A DNA stretch of 64,000 bases from Physcomitrium patens (taxonomy: Eukaryota; Streptophyta; Bryopsida; Funariales; Funariaceae), in contig NC_037254.1 of NCBI RefSeq assembly GCF_000002425.4, forward strand, positions 16,204,763 to 16,268,762. The letters are read 5' to 3'. The translations under genes and the position numbers were made by a program. Below are positions 28,330-40,042 of this stretch, in pieces; position 1 is the stretch's first letter, and each line of letters begins with the position of its first letter. The notes under the pieces were generated by a model. It had not been told where the DNA came from. It ran no database searches and was given only the letters and a program-made list of their open reading frames with translations.

Positions 28330-30147
28330 CTAAAACAGGAGTGAACGTATCCAATTCAAGCCCTTGAGGGCTGACTTGATGGGTCTGGGGACGTTCATAG
28401 AATCCAACCTACTTTGGCCTGGCTTGATAACCAGTACCTGTGCCACACAATAAGAGCAACAGAGTGTTTATTAGTATCGTAATCAAATGCGTAATACTAG
28501 CTTATAGTTGAAGATTAATATTAGCTCCAGGTTCTAGAAAGATCCATCACCTGAACTTTACGACGACCCCATTGAAGTGCAGCCTTATGCGAGCTGTGGT
28601 ACAGATCGATTCGATACGGCCCCTTAATTGCGCCCCCTCGATCCTCAACCTACATTTCCAAGCCTATTCTCCAGCTCAATACTTTCAGCAAAAAGGAGTA
28701 CAATTTGAGGGGCCGTGTGAAACAAGGTAAGGTCGAGGGTTGAATGCATAGAGAAAAATCAAGATGAAACACATGAAAAAGACGTAATAACTGGAGACTT
28801 GCCTCGCCCCATCCATAGCCAGGAATAAACATACGGGTGCCAAACGGGTAATAGTCAGTGTCAGCGGCGATCGTGCCATGGCGTGGCAAGAGCCTCCACG
28901 GGAAAAATAGCAGACGAGCTGGAAGATTGCGGTAGTTCATCAGACTCAGCTGGGAGAAGATAGGTGGCCGGGCCTGTTGTGAACGGTAACTTAGACAGTG
29001 AAAGAAAATTACAAGAGACAAAATGCCTTCCAAAATTAGTGAGATCTGCCCCTAAATCTCTTGAAAAAATAAAAATAACTGAAAATGGTCATCATACTCA
29101 CGTCCTTCGCTGTGATGATCGATTAAATGATTATAGCTGTGAAAGAGAATTGAGTCAGACCTGAGCTGGATAGCTGCCACTTGACGTGAGTCCATAATAG
29201 GGTTGTCCACTCTGTGTGGTTGCAGTCCAAAACCTGATCATAGGAGACCACCGTTCACATCCCAAGCAGGAAAAGCGATACAATTCACAAGTGTGCGATG
29301 GATGGACTCTACGTTGATAATTTTCATCCTATGGAGCTTCTGGGGAGCCTATTCGGAATTAGCGCTGCATTTCAAATGCATTTGTTTCTCACAGGGATGA
29401 ATTCATTCCGCAAAGCTGCCAAGCATCGATCTTATTGATCAGCTACGAACCAAGATTACACCTCAACTATTGAGTCATTCCAGGTTCTGTGTAATGTTAG
29501 TTTCACGAATAGAAAATTCTCCAATTGCATGCACAAGACGCAAAATAAATGGATTCACAACTGCAATTGAAAAGCATCTAGATCCGGCATCCGATTTGCA
29601 CAAATGGTGATTTTTATGAGAATTGTCTGGGAGACAGTATAGAAAGTGCAGCACACATACTTGCAGAAGAAAGGCAGTCTTTGAGGCTCCCTATTACCCT
29701 TCTTGCGAGCACGAAGCCGTACTGGCATCAATGAAAGAGAGAAGCCAAGATAAAATGGGAATGCAACCGGTAGCCTTAGACCCCATTCCCAATTGCAGCA
29801 ATAACCACATCTGCAGCAACACAATACACTTGAGAATTCTCCTCGTAATGTGGGTGCATCAGAGAAGGTTGTTTCGCAATCCCAGATGTCTGCTAAACCC
29901 TAGTAGGAGTATTATTTCTGATTTGACGATCACAAGTTAAGGATATACTCGCTAGTCAATTCAATTAAAGAGAAAGGCACACCGGGAAACGATCTACGTC
30001 AAAAAAAAAGCGCGCAGAACTGGAAAAATAACAAATTCAGGTAAATTGTATTTCTCCCTCACATCACAAGTAAAGAACAACGAGGCGCGGAATGGGTAAA
30101 AACCTGCAGTATGCTGTGCACTCGATTTCAACATTGTGAGGAGGCAT
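28330..30147 (-). CDS. 3D (Asp-Asp-Asp) domain protein, MltA/RlpA-like double-psi barrel, 6 exons
   Basis: Exons: 30104-30147, 29661-29810, 29161-29233, 28803-28973, 28551-28649, 28330-28437 (645 nt, 214 aa, frame kept at all junctions). N-terminal ECTAYCRCGYCCNWEWG is Cys-rich. The 3D domain follows: GLTSSG (~79-84), GTIAAD with Asp127, YYPFGTRMFIPGYGWGEVED with Asp149, AIKGPYRIDLY with Asp161, then SSHKAALQWGRR. All three family aspartates are present. In bacteria such domains occur in murein-cleaving or murein-binding enzymes; the plant substrate is not known to me. Intron 4 begins GAG|GCAAGT, a GC-AG intron; the nearby GT gives a stop. The start is the first ATG; an upstream exon or transit peptide cannot be excluded. 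Confidence 0.8.
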
Positions 30148-30830
30148 GGCCCCGGTACCGTTAGGGTTACAAGAGGTTCTCTACTCTCATCATCAACACT
30201 CCAGAGCTAATTACGATGGGGTGCAGATACACACTGCCCCAACTTCCACCCTACAAACGCCAGAATTGAGCTCCAGAATTACACCAAAACACATACACAC
30301 ATCTTTGCGTCAATTCCGCAACTTTTTTCAGTGTACTTAGAAATACCAAACCTCCCCGTCACTCAAATCACTCAATTATTTTAATTGGACACAAAAATTT
30401 CCCACAGATCCGTCAAGCAAAAGCCCTGCAGCACCTGCAAGCTCCTACGTCGAAAATCTCACAAGTCTATCTCAGCAAATAACATTGCTAACAACAGACG
30501 ATCGTTTCCCCTGAGAAAATCGCTAAAACCCACCAATTGCGTCGCCTCAAATTTCTAATTACAACATCTACAGGCACCCAGATTGATGCATTGTGCACAG
30601 TTTGCGAGATCTGTGAGCCTCACGCCATTTGTGGGTGCCTCCTCCGAGGAGGCCACATTGGTCCCGCGTCTCCCTTCTCTAGGCGGATTATTCTGTTCAA
30701 TCCTTGGATGCGGATGGATGATCGACATCCGATTCTAGAGTTCATACATCCAATTATGTTCATTCGTTGGGGCTTTGTTGTGTCGTTTTGTGCTTTGTGC
30801 AACTAAAATAACTTTGGGACTATGAGGTGT
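30148..30830 (-). promoter_or_regulatory. 5' leader/promoter region of the 3D-domain gene
   Basis: Normal-composition DNA upstream of the proposed start codon, ending abruptly at the AT-rich boundary near 30830. The open frames here carry no recognisable domain. Confidence 0.4.
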
Positions 30831-31770
30831 TGGTAGAGGAAAAATTAGACAACGGAACCAAGTTCATATTATTACATGGTTTTTGTGAAGTTTTTTTTTC
30901 TTTTCTTTTCTTTTCTTTTCTTCAGCCAATTTTCTTACACAATAATGCATGAATTGTCATAAATTCATATAAAGGGCACTTTTAGGATTGAACTTGGTAG
31001 CATTTAATGGTGTTTGAGACTAATGTCATATTGAATGTGACCTTGGACCACCACCATATATAAAGAAAATTAGTTTCTTCTGCTACACTATGTAGTTGAC
31101 TTTTACACAACTAGAATTATTATAATGTAATTTATGGTTTTAAATGCTTGATTTTCTAGTTAGAAGGTCTACATTGTGTGCTGAAAGTCTAATTTTTGGT
31201 CATGCCACTTTTTGGAAAATATATTCCATCATATTATTTAATACTAACTATATTATATTGTAAATATTGGTATCTTGATGAGCATCTCTATTATACAAGT
31301 CTTCATGTTCAAACTTGTCGCTACTTAGTAACAATGTTGGTAAGGTGGTTGATATGTTGATTGTATTTTGATATAAAGATTGTAATGGTATTATTTTTTT
31401 ATTTGGACTTTTTGCTTCTTGATTAGATAAAAAAATATGTATAGCAATAAGAGTTTTTTTTTACCAATGGTTGTTGGCTTATAATACCAAAGTAATACAA
31501 CAATAATCACATTGTTATTATGAAGTTGCTTAAAAATATTAAACATTGTATTCTAATTTGTGTTCTAGAATATCTACCTTAAAATAGATCCAAATCTAAT
31601 TTCCATGTCTTGAAGGTTTATTGTCTATATTTTTGGTAAAAATAAATATTGTCATCAATCTTTAACTTGTATATAAATTTGATAATATTTATTTTAATAC
31701 TTATAAAATATTCAATTAAAAAAAGTTATTTAAAATAAATTGGTAGTGAAATGAATACAAGATCTTTTAC

Positions 31771-31813
<43 letters not shown>

Positions 31814-32447
31814 AAAAATAACATATAAAATATTTGTAAATTTAGTGATTTAAAATAAATTGCTCATAACTTCAAGATGGTATAAGAATCTATGACTTAA
31901 TTTTGACATTTTAATTCTTATAAGGGTTTTTACAATGAATTAACAAAAGCTTTGTAACTTCAATAGAAAAGTAAATTTGCATGTTTATAATATATAAGAA
32001 AAAAATATTATTAAATTTAATTTTGTATAAAAATTATATTATATGATTTAAATATATAAATTAAAGTAACTCAAAAAAAGCATGGTGGACCTACAATACA
32101 TATGTTTTAGGATTAAATTATGATTTTGGTAGATAGATCTAAAATACATACTCTTTAGATTTTAATATTCAAAGATTTAATTTGGTAATATATTTTTTTT
32201 CTTTTGATGTATTTTTTTTTGGATTGATAATTTTTTTAAAAAAAAATAATAATATACTTTGCAATTCTTTATTTTGAATAAAATTACACTAACTCTCAAA
32301 ACTAAATCAATCAACCAAACAACAAATTTAAAGAAGCTATATCTAAAAGAATATTGATTTTTCAAATCTAAAATTGCATGACATGTGCAACTAAGCTGAC
32401 TATTATTATTCTAAAATTTAGATTAAGAACTATAGCAAAAAGAAAAA
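30831..32447. other. AT-rich intergenic DNA
   Basis: No gene seen. Contains a (TTTTC)n run near 30892-30923 and a TA microsatellite near 31773-31809. Confidence 0.55.
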
Positions 32448-32495
32448 TATATATATATTTTGAATGAATTTAGGTCTATTAACTCAGTTTTTTAA
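32448..32495 (+). repeat. Left terminal inverted repeat of the Tc1-like element
   Basis: Core GAATGAATTTAGGTCTATTA, followed by a less conserved ACTCAGTTTTTTAAC. Pairs with the right TIR at 33674-33715. Confidence 0.8.
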
Positions 32496-32509
32496 CCTAT
32501 ATTTATTTG

Positions 32510-33531
32510 CAAATCAATAATTTGTCTACCCTCCTTTAGAAGCTAAAGTAACTTTTTTTAATTGAAGATGCTATAATAGAACTTTTAATATTACTTAGAG
32601 GTGATGGAATTAAAAGAAGTTTGCACATGTTCTCACAACTGAAGCATTCTTTTGGCTAATGTTGGATATTCATTTAATTTCTATTTCACAAATACCTATA
32701 TATGCTTAAAAAGATTCAAGTCATGTGATTGCAAATGCCAAGAATATGCATAATTTTCTTATATTAATAATTACTACTTGATTGATTTTGCAATATGTTT
32801 ACAATCATTACTATGCTAAAATATTACATAAAAAATAAAAAAATATCATTCAATTGTCTTCACAAGCTCAACTTGAAGAATGCTAAGATACAAATCTTGT
32901 TTCATCTTCTCTTCTATCTTTTACATATATTTAATGTTTTGGAAGTCATATAATTCTATACAAAAATTGCACTACTTCTATGTTTAATTTTTTGATTTAA
33001 ATGACAAGCTTGTAATAAAGATTCTCTATTCTTCATCCACCACCAAATATAACTATAAGACTAAAATCAATTGATCTTAGTCTCATCACTAAAAATCACC
33101 TTATGTGAATCATTGACAATTTAATCTTGATGAAGTTGAGCAAATTCCAACCTATAATGTATATTCTTGACTTTGAGCAATATCTTCTTCTTTTTCTTCT
33201 TTAATGATCTAAGCCCTAATTCATGAAATACATACCTCACTATGTTGGCACTCACCACCGCATTCAAGTGCTCACTCAAAGCATTCTTCATGTCTTCAGT
33301 ATTATCTAATCCATCAATTGCAATGGCTCTAATACATGCTCGTCTTTGAATAAGAATAATACTTTTTAAGTGCCTTCTTCTTAAAGACATTATATGATTA
33401 ATATAATCTCTGTAAAATTTAGAATATGTAGATTTAGAGATATCCAACAATTTTAATACTTCATGTATCTTACTCTTGTGCTACAAAAGGGCTATAGCAC
33501 TCAACCTCATATCCTTTGATAATGCTCTCAT
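32510..33531 (-). pseudogene. Tc1-like transposase remnant (DD34E spacing)
   Basis: Translation from the Met at 33531 shows an N-terminal helix-turn-helix-like part, then LGLRSLKKKKKK, then NIHYRLEFAQLHQD. The first catalytic motif KVIFSDETKIN is near 33075-33105 and the second catalytic region NDCKHIAKSIK near 32800. SHDLNL, where SPDLNPIE is expected, is near 32720, then KLNEYPTLAKRM. The second catalytic Asp is replaced (SND) and the third residue reads Lys where Glu is expected. Counting the remnant frame, 34 residues separate the second and third catalytic positions. Many stops: not functional. Confidence 0.8.
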
Positions 33532-33673
33532 GGATAAAGAAAAATTTTAAAATTATAAAAAAAAAAAAAAAAAAATGACTTAAAAGACCACACTACTAAA
33601 TAAAAGTGAAAAAAAAGAGCCTAAATGGTAGAGTGAACTTATTCATGATATTTAAGGTAATTGATGAAAATAG

Positions 33674-33716
33674 TTCAAAAATTAAATCAATAGACCTAAA
33701 TTCATTCAAAATATAA
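33674..33716 (-). repeat. Right terminal inverted repeat of the Tc1-like element
   Basis: Reverse complement reads TTTTGAATGAATTTAGGTCT followed by ATTGATTTAATTTTTGAAC, matching the left TIR over about 26 perfect bases and then imperfectly. Confidence 0.8.
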
Positions 33717-34539
33717 TTTTTTTCTTTTTTCTTTAGTTTTCAAACTAAAATTTAGAAATATTGTAGTTAGTTTAATTGTACATTATATCCAATTTGTGGT
33801 TTCGAAAAAATATCAATATTCTTTTAAATATGGCTTCTAATTTTTGTGTTATTGATTGAATCAATTTTGTAAGTCAGTGTACTTTCAATATATACTAATT
33901 CTTAAAATATAATGATAGAAGATTTTTAATATATTCTAATTATAAATCTTTTTATTGCAAATAATTCATTAAACATGTACTTATTAGATTCAATAGCCTC
34001 AATTTGTTTTACAGACAAAGACTTTGTTGAAAAAAATAAGAAATATCCATTTTTAAGAAAATTAGGTCCTTGTATCAAAAAATCATAGATAGTTGTTTGC
34101 TGTCTTTTGAAGATGAAATCCATGAAAAAATTCCTTTAATTCTAGAAAATAATAGTCATAATAGCTTAATAATATTTAATAATTTTTAGATCTTCTTTCA
34201 ATTCAATTATTTTAGGTTTATTGTAGTTAGAGCAAAATAATCCTTAAATAATCTAAATTTTTTGTAATCCCAATTTTTTCCATAGCATAATCTATATTTG
34301 AATTATTCAATAAAAAATTCATAAATCTTTTGCATTGAAATCCTTTTCAATCAATTAAATCAAACAAGCATAAGAATAATGCTTTAGAAGATCTAAATCC
34401 TGATTAATATTTAAGAAGAAACTCAACCATAATTTAGACCAATCTATAACTTAACACAAAATAAATTGGATATATTCAATAAATATATAAATGAAAATCT
34501 TGTCAAAAACTTCATAAGCTATTTAAATTCTCTAATAGA
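33717..34539. other. AT-rich spacer
   Basis: No gene or element boundary recognised between the Tc1-like element and the decayed gypsy frame. Confidence 0.5.
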
Positions 34540-36803
34540 AGCTCCTATCTTATTTGTGAAGAAAAAAGATAGATCATTATAGATGTATGTGGATTATTAA
34601 AAATTTAGTAAGATCACTATTAAAAATAGGTTTATTCTAAAATTAATGGTCTTATGATGGATCTTTAAAAAGTTTAAATTATCATAAATTAGAAGATTTT
34701 AAGGATAATAAGAGATATCTATTTTATTTATTTTTTATTTTTTCAATTATTATTGGATCGTTATGAGGATTTGTTTTCAAGTTGCAACTCTACTTACACA
34801 TTTGACTTGTAAAGAAAAACCTAAGTAGAATAAAAAACCTAAAGTATCATCTTAAACTTTGAAGATAGCTTTTATAATAACTTCAATTTTATATTAAATT
34901 GATTATTTTAAGACATTGATTTGTAGTAATATATGTACATACTTTGCTTTAGATGCAATATTATCACAAATAAGGACAAATAACAAACTTTATCTAGTAG
35001 CTTTTCATTCAAAAAATATTTCAAAAATCAAGATTAATAATAATATCTACAACAACAAACTTCTTATAATTGTAGACTCCTTTCAAGAATGGTGCTATTA
35101 TCTACAAGGCACTTTGAGTCCAATGATTCTTGTGTATATCACAAGAATCTTAAGAGTTTATATCAACATGTTTTTTGAATCATTTTCAAGCTTGTTGTTA
35201 TATGGCATGATTTTTATTTAGGAATACATTGAGTACCTAACTATAGAGAGTTCAGCTTTAACTCATTGGATAAGTTCTAATAAGTAATGTATTATTATTA
35301 TAAAGGCAAAATAAATATAATAATATCAAAAGATATTTTATTGATAAAATCTTTTTATATTTAAGAAGCTTTATACATAACGCTTTCTAAAATATCTAGA
35401 AATGCCTTAATATCCCTTTCTATATCAAGTCATAACTAAATCATTTGCTAGTAAGCTTGATTTCTAATAAGCTCAAAGAAAAATCATAATTTCTTTAAAA
35501 AAATATTTCTTTATATCATAATTTTTTCATAGCTCTACATCTCCATTTTTAACATGTATACAAAGTCTTGGCTTCCAAAAATTCCTTTGCTTTGTATAAA
35601 AAGTCTAAATTGTAGCAAAATCTTTTCAAAATATTTTTTTTCTTGTAAAGGATTTTTTTCTTCAAAATTTAGAAATTTATATCTATTAATTCAATCGTTT
35701 TTTTTTCTCACATTTCTAAATAATGTAGAATTTATCCTTAAGCTTTATAAAAAAAAAATTATAAATCTAATAAAAATCATTTGGTATTTTAGAAATCCTA
35801 GAAAATGCTCTAAATCTTAATTTATAAGGACCCAAATACTATTTTTTCCATATCTCAAAAATCCAAATTTTAAATACTATAAAATTTGTGTATAAAGTTT
35901 AATTATATGATAATATTTATTTTTGGAAATTTTTACACAAAATCTCATTAAATTTCTCAAGATATATTTTAAAACACAACCATTGGTAAATCAGATTACT
36001 TATTGTCCTTAAATTATAAGCATTGACTTCAATTTCATATATCTCCTTCATTCTAGCTTAGAATTCATTAAACTCTCATATAAAGTGTAGCCAAAAAAGT
36101 GCTCTCTACAATTTCAATTACTCATCCTTCATTGCTTTTTGTGTGTATTATATCCAAAAGAATGACAATAGATATAAAACCAACACCTTAACTTTGAAAG
36201 TCTATATCTCTTTTATAAAATCTCCAAATTACATAAAATTTGTACCAAAACCATAGCCAAAAACCTCAACTTTCTCACTTTAGCCTCCTAAGTTCTAATG
36301 GCCTTGAAAGAATAATCCTAATCTCTAATAAGGCCTTAGGCAGCCTCTTTGAAGTCCATTGGACATGCCTTTTGGCCAATAGCAATAGAGATTTTCATCA
36401 TCCATCTCCATTCATCCATATGGATGCCCTAACTACGCTTTTTGCTATCAAAATTCTTCTTCAACCATTTTTCTTACAAGATTTTCATAATATATGTCTT
36501 AAATACCAAATAAAAAAAATAAAAAAAGATTTTAAGAGTCACCAATGTTTAATAAAGGTCACTCTATATATATATAAATTATTATCAATATAAAATCAAC
36601 CTCAATAATAGCCCTTTCAAATTAATCACTTCAAAGTAGTAATCTAATCACATTTTTGTAACCAACTAAAATCTAATAACATGGCTTACATTACATTGTA
36701 CAATAGATTGTATATCAAATATATATGTACATTATTTTCACATGCTAGCCAAACTACAACACAACACCATTGGAGCATATCTTTATCAAATATTAAATTT
36801 AAG

Positions 36804-36841
<38 letters not shown>

Positions 36842-37364
36842 CATCACATCTTCTTTTTAAATATTTTTAACTTGTACTAAAAAAAGAAATATAACTTTTA
36901 ATTTAAAAAAATTAAAAATTAAAAATTAAAAATATTAAAGCCAAAGAAATTTTATTTTTGAATAATAAAGTCAACATTGACTAAGAATTCAATATTTTTT
37001 AGTTAAGTTCAATCAAGTATATGCTTAGATCTTCTTATTTATAATATTAAAAATAATCCTTTTAAATCTCATGATACTTTTAAATTTGAATTTTAAAATA
37101 ATATATTTTATTTTTAGGAATACTCATATATTCCAATAGATGAAACACAATTACAAGTTCTTCAAGTTTATCATGAGTTTCCAACTACCTGATATTTTGG
37201 ATACAATAAGATCTTAAAGCTAATATTAAGAGATTTTTGGTGGCTTTAAATGTAGAAGACAATGAAAGACTTTGTAATATCATGTGATATTTTTTCGAGA
37301 TCAAAAATTCCTTATTATTAACTTTATAGACTTTTTCAACTGCTACTTATACCAAAATAATTAT

Positions 37365-37395
<31 letters not shown>

Positions 37396-38139
37396 CTATG
37401 GATTTTATCAAAGATCTTTTAATTTCAAGCTTTTTTGACTCTATATTTGTACTAGTAGATTGGTTCACCAAGATCATATATTTTTTAATATGTAAAAAAA
37501 TTTCACAAGTGAAGAATTTGCTAAATATTTTTTTTACAATATTTATTGCTATTATGGATTGTCTAGAAATATCATATTTAATAAAAATATCTAATTCATA
37601 TTAACATTTTAAAGAATTATTTTTAAAATATTAAGGATAGAAAAATAATTATTTTTGGCTTTTCTTCTAAAAATTGATAGATATTTTGAAGTAGTATCTG
37701 AAATATATTATCAACTACCATCAAAATAATCAATCAACTCTTTAGTTATTGGTAGAATTTTTTTATAATGATATAGAACATTCTTCTTTTCAGCAAACAT
37801 CTTTTTATGCTAATTATTGAAATCATCTAAAATTTGAAATTTTTTACTTTTTAAAAGTTAATAATCATGTGGCATTATATTTAGATTTTTTTTTATTAGA
37901 GCTACATGTAATAAAAAAGATACAATTAAAAAAAGCTCCACAACAACAAAAGATCAACGTAAAATGCCTATTGCAACTTAATTCTAAGTTGGCAAAGAGT
38001 ATAATTATATTCTTGTAATATCAAGACTATTTGCACTTATAACAAGTTGAATTATTACAGATTAAAATCATTTTATATTTATAAATAGATCAATCTAATT
38101 TATTATTGATTATACTTATAGGAGTCTATAAAAATCCAT

Positions 38140-38189
<50 letters not shown>

Positions 38190-38350
38190 ATGTATTAAGC
38201 CATAGAAAATTACAAATATATTAAGAAAAAGATATATACTATATCTTTCTGTATAAATAGATAATAAACAAGAATTTAAGGTCAAAGAAGTCTTAGAATA
38301 AAGACGGCATCAAAAAAATATTAGAATAGCTTGTACATTGATACAAATAT
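34540..38350 (+). pseudogene. Decayed Ty3/gypsy pol, same lineage as the intact element downstream
   Basis: Segments align in order with the pol of the gypsy element at 39-45 kb. [15 protein letters not shown] near 34540. RNase H: FALDAILSQIRTN and IVDSFQEWCYYLQGT near 34940-35110. Integrase zinc-binding: YIPIDETQLQVLQVYHEFP near 37115 and DFWWL near 37230. Integrase core: MDFIKDLL near 37398. A chromodomain-like KEVLE-RRHQKN stretch lies near 38285. All are interrupted by stops and frameshifts. The stretch from about 35175 to 37085 does not align and looks like a later insertion. A ~34-nt T run (about 37362-37395) lies just before the integrase core. Confidence 0.75.
35175..37085. other. ~1.9 kb unidentified insertion inside the decayed gypsy frame
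   Basis: Lies between RNase H and integrase homology where the intact copy has only about 300 bp. No recognised coding motif, TIR or LTR. Contains a TA microsatellite at about 36809-36834. Confidence 0.4.
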
Positions 38351-39039
38351 GATACTAGTAAATGCTCATTAAAGATAGTTAAAGAATCTTGTAAATACAA
38401 CAAAGAAGATTGATGCTTGTTATTAACAATATCTACCAAAATTAAGATAAAGAATTATATAGGTTTTTTCATAAAAAAAAAAAGGAATCTATAAAAATTA
38501 CATTTTATAATACATCTTTGTTTATAGTTTTAGTATACTTATGGCATTAAAGAGATAGAAAATCATTAATTAGCACATTTAATTCAGAAACTATTATTTA
38601 TTGAGTAATTGGATGAAGCATTAAAATTGTCAAAACCTTCAAGACAATGTATTAAAGATAAAGACCTTCAAAAATAACATGTTCTTCTTTAAACAAATGG
38701 TAAGATGCAATATGTTTGGTATCACAATCTTAGAAGAGACTCTTGATGTTTGGTGATGATATCGAAAGTAGAAAATATACTTAATAGTATTTTAATTATT
38801 TTATTTGAAAGAACTTATAATGGCCTCATCAGTAATCAAATAATATGGTGGTCTTTTACCTTAGTATGAGATAGTATTGATGGTTGAGAGAACATATTAA
38901 CTACCTTCAAAGAGAATATAAATTAGAATATGTCACAAATATAATTTATTGAATCTTAGACTTTCTCAATATTTGATCATCACTCCTTTTAGAACTTGTT
39001 TTTAGAAAGGAAAGTAATATCATGCATACATATTTATTA
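38351..39039. other. AT-rich spacer upstream of the young gypsy element
   Basis: No gene seen; ends at the GATTC target duplication. Confidence 0.5.
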
Positions 39040-39044
39040 GATTC

Positions 39045-39516
39045 TGTTAGGGACATAGTCCTTAGACCTTTCTAGAGACAAGTTTCTAGAACCTTCTAGA
39101 AAGAAGTCTCTAGAAACTTCCAGAAGATTCCTTGAATATTCTCTTAGAATATTCTTTAAAGATTTCCTAAAGATTCTTTAAAGATTCCCTAAAGATTCTC
39201 TTAGAAGGCTCTAAAAGATTCTTAGAATATTCTAGTAGATTCTAAGAAGTTACTTGAGAAGCTTCCTAGCTCTTAGGTAGTTGCTCGAGAAGCTTCATAG
39301 TTCTTGGGAAGCTTCTTGATGCGCTTCCTTAGAACCATAGGCCAGTAGTATATATAGGAGTCGAGGCTGAAGAGTTCTTCAGTCTCGACAACACATCTCT
39401 TGGAGTTCTAGCTCACCTTTCTGATGTTCTTCTTGTACTCATCTGTTTAATCTAGTTCTTCCACTTCTTCTTGAACTTTTTATTAGATTTCAAGTCTGTA
39501 TTTTGTGTCCGTGACA
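39045..39516 (+). repeat. Gypsy 5' LTR
   Basis: 472 bp, TG...CA ends. Contains many short CTAGAA / TTCTAG and AAGATTC repeats and a TATATATAGG box near 39351. I count about 18 differences from the 3' LTR, most of them transitions. Confidence 0.95.
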
Positions 39517-39540
39517 ATTTGTTGAGACTACACTAACTTG

Positions 39541-39925
39541 AGATATCAGAGCTAGTTCTTTCTTAGTAGAGTGTGGATTACCCCTCTACTTGAAGGTATA
39601 CTAGCATTTTTTAGAGGTTGCGGATTACCCTCCTCTAAACTGATATTTTCTCAATCACAATATCAGAGCTTAGTTCTTTGAGGCAGAGAGTGGACTACCC
39701 CTTTTCTTGGAGATACTTGAGCGTTGTAAGGGTTGCGGATTACCCTCTCTTGGACTGATATTAATTCCTTCTTTTTGTTTAGCATAGCTAGTAGAAAAGA
39801 CTGTTAACATCGATTTCAGAGCTTTGCCTTCTTGATAGAGTGCGGATTACCACTCTTCTCGAAAGCATTGAGGCATTTTTAGAGGTTGCGGATTACCCTC
39901 CTCTAAAACTAAAATCGTTTAGTGT
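39541..39925 (+). repeat. Three tandem leader repeats, each with a PBS-like start
   Basis: Three imperfect units of about 115-150 bp begin with (TA)TCAGAGCT near 39544, 39662 and 39815. Each contains a TGCGGATTACC / GGACTACCCC pair and a CCTCT-containing tail. TATCAGAGC matches the initiator-Met-type primer site used by many plant LTR elements, but the first copy sits 27 nt downstream of the LTR end instead of abutting it. Confidence 0.75.
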
Positions 39926-40042
39926 TTTTTTTTCTTTTCTCTTCTCCGAGTAGGTTTTAGTGACAGGTAGTGCTACAATTTTTTCCAAGAGACTTAGCAA
40001 TTTCTTCTTCTCTCAAAATTTTAATCCATCTATTCTCTAAAT

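Larger units (their letters stand above)
32448..33716 (-). mobile_element. Tc1/mariner-superfamily DNA transposon with ~40 bp TIRs, decayed
   Basis: The left end reads TTTTGAATGAATTTAGGTCT at about 32458-32477. The right end carries its inverted counterpart, AGACCTAAATTCATTCAAAA, at about 33692-33711. Similarity continues inward for about 20 further bases. The ends sit in TA-rich DNA, fitting TA target duplication. Total length of about 1.27 kb and a single internal transposase frame are typical of Tc1-like elements. Confidence 0.8.

Noticed and set aside
33121..33450. 109-codon minus-strand open frame considered as a host gene
   Set aside because: It is the readable part of the Tc1-like transposase remnant, lying between matching TIRs.
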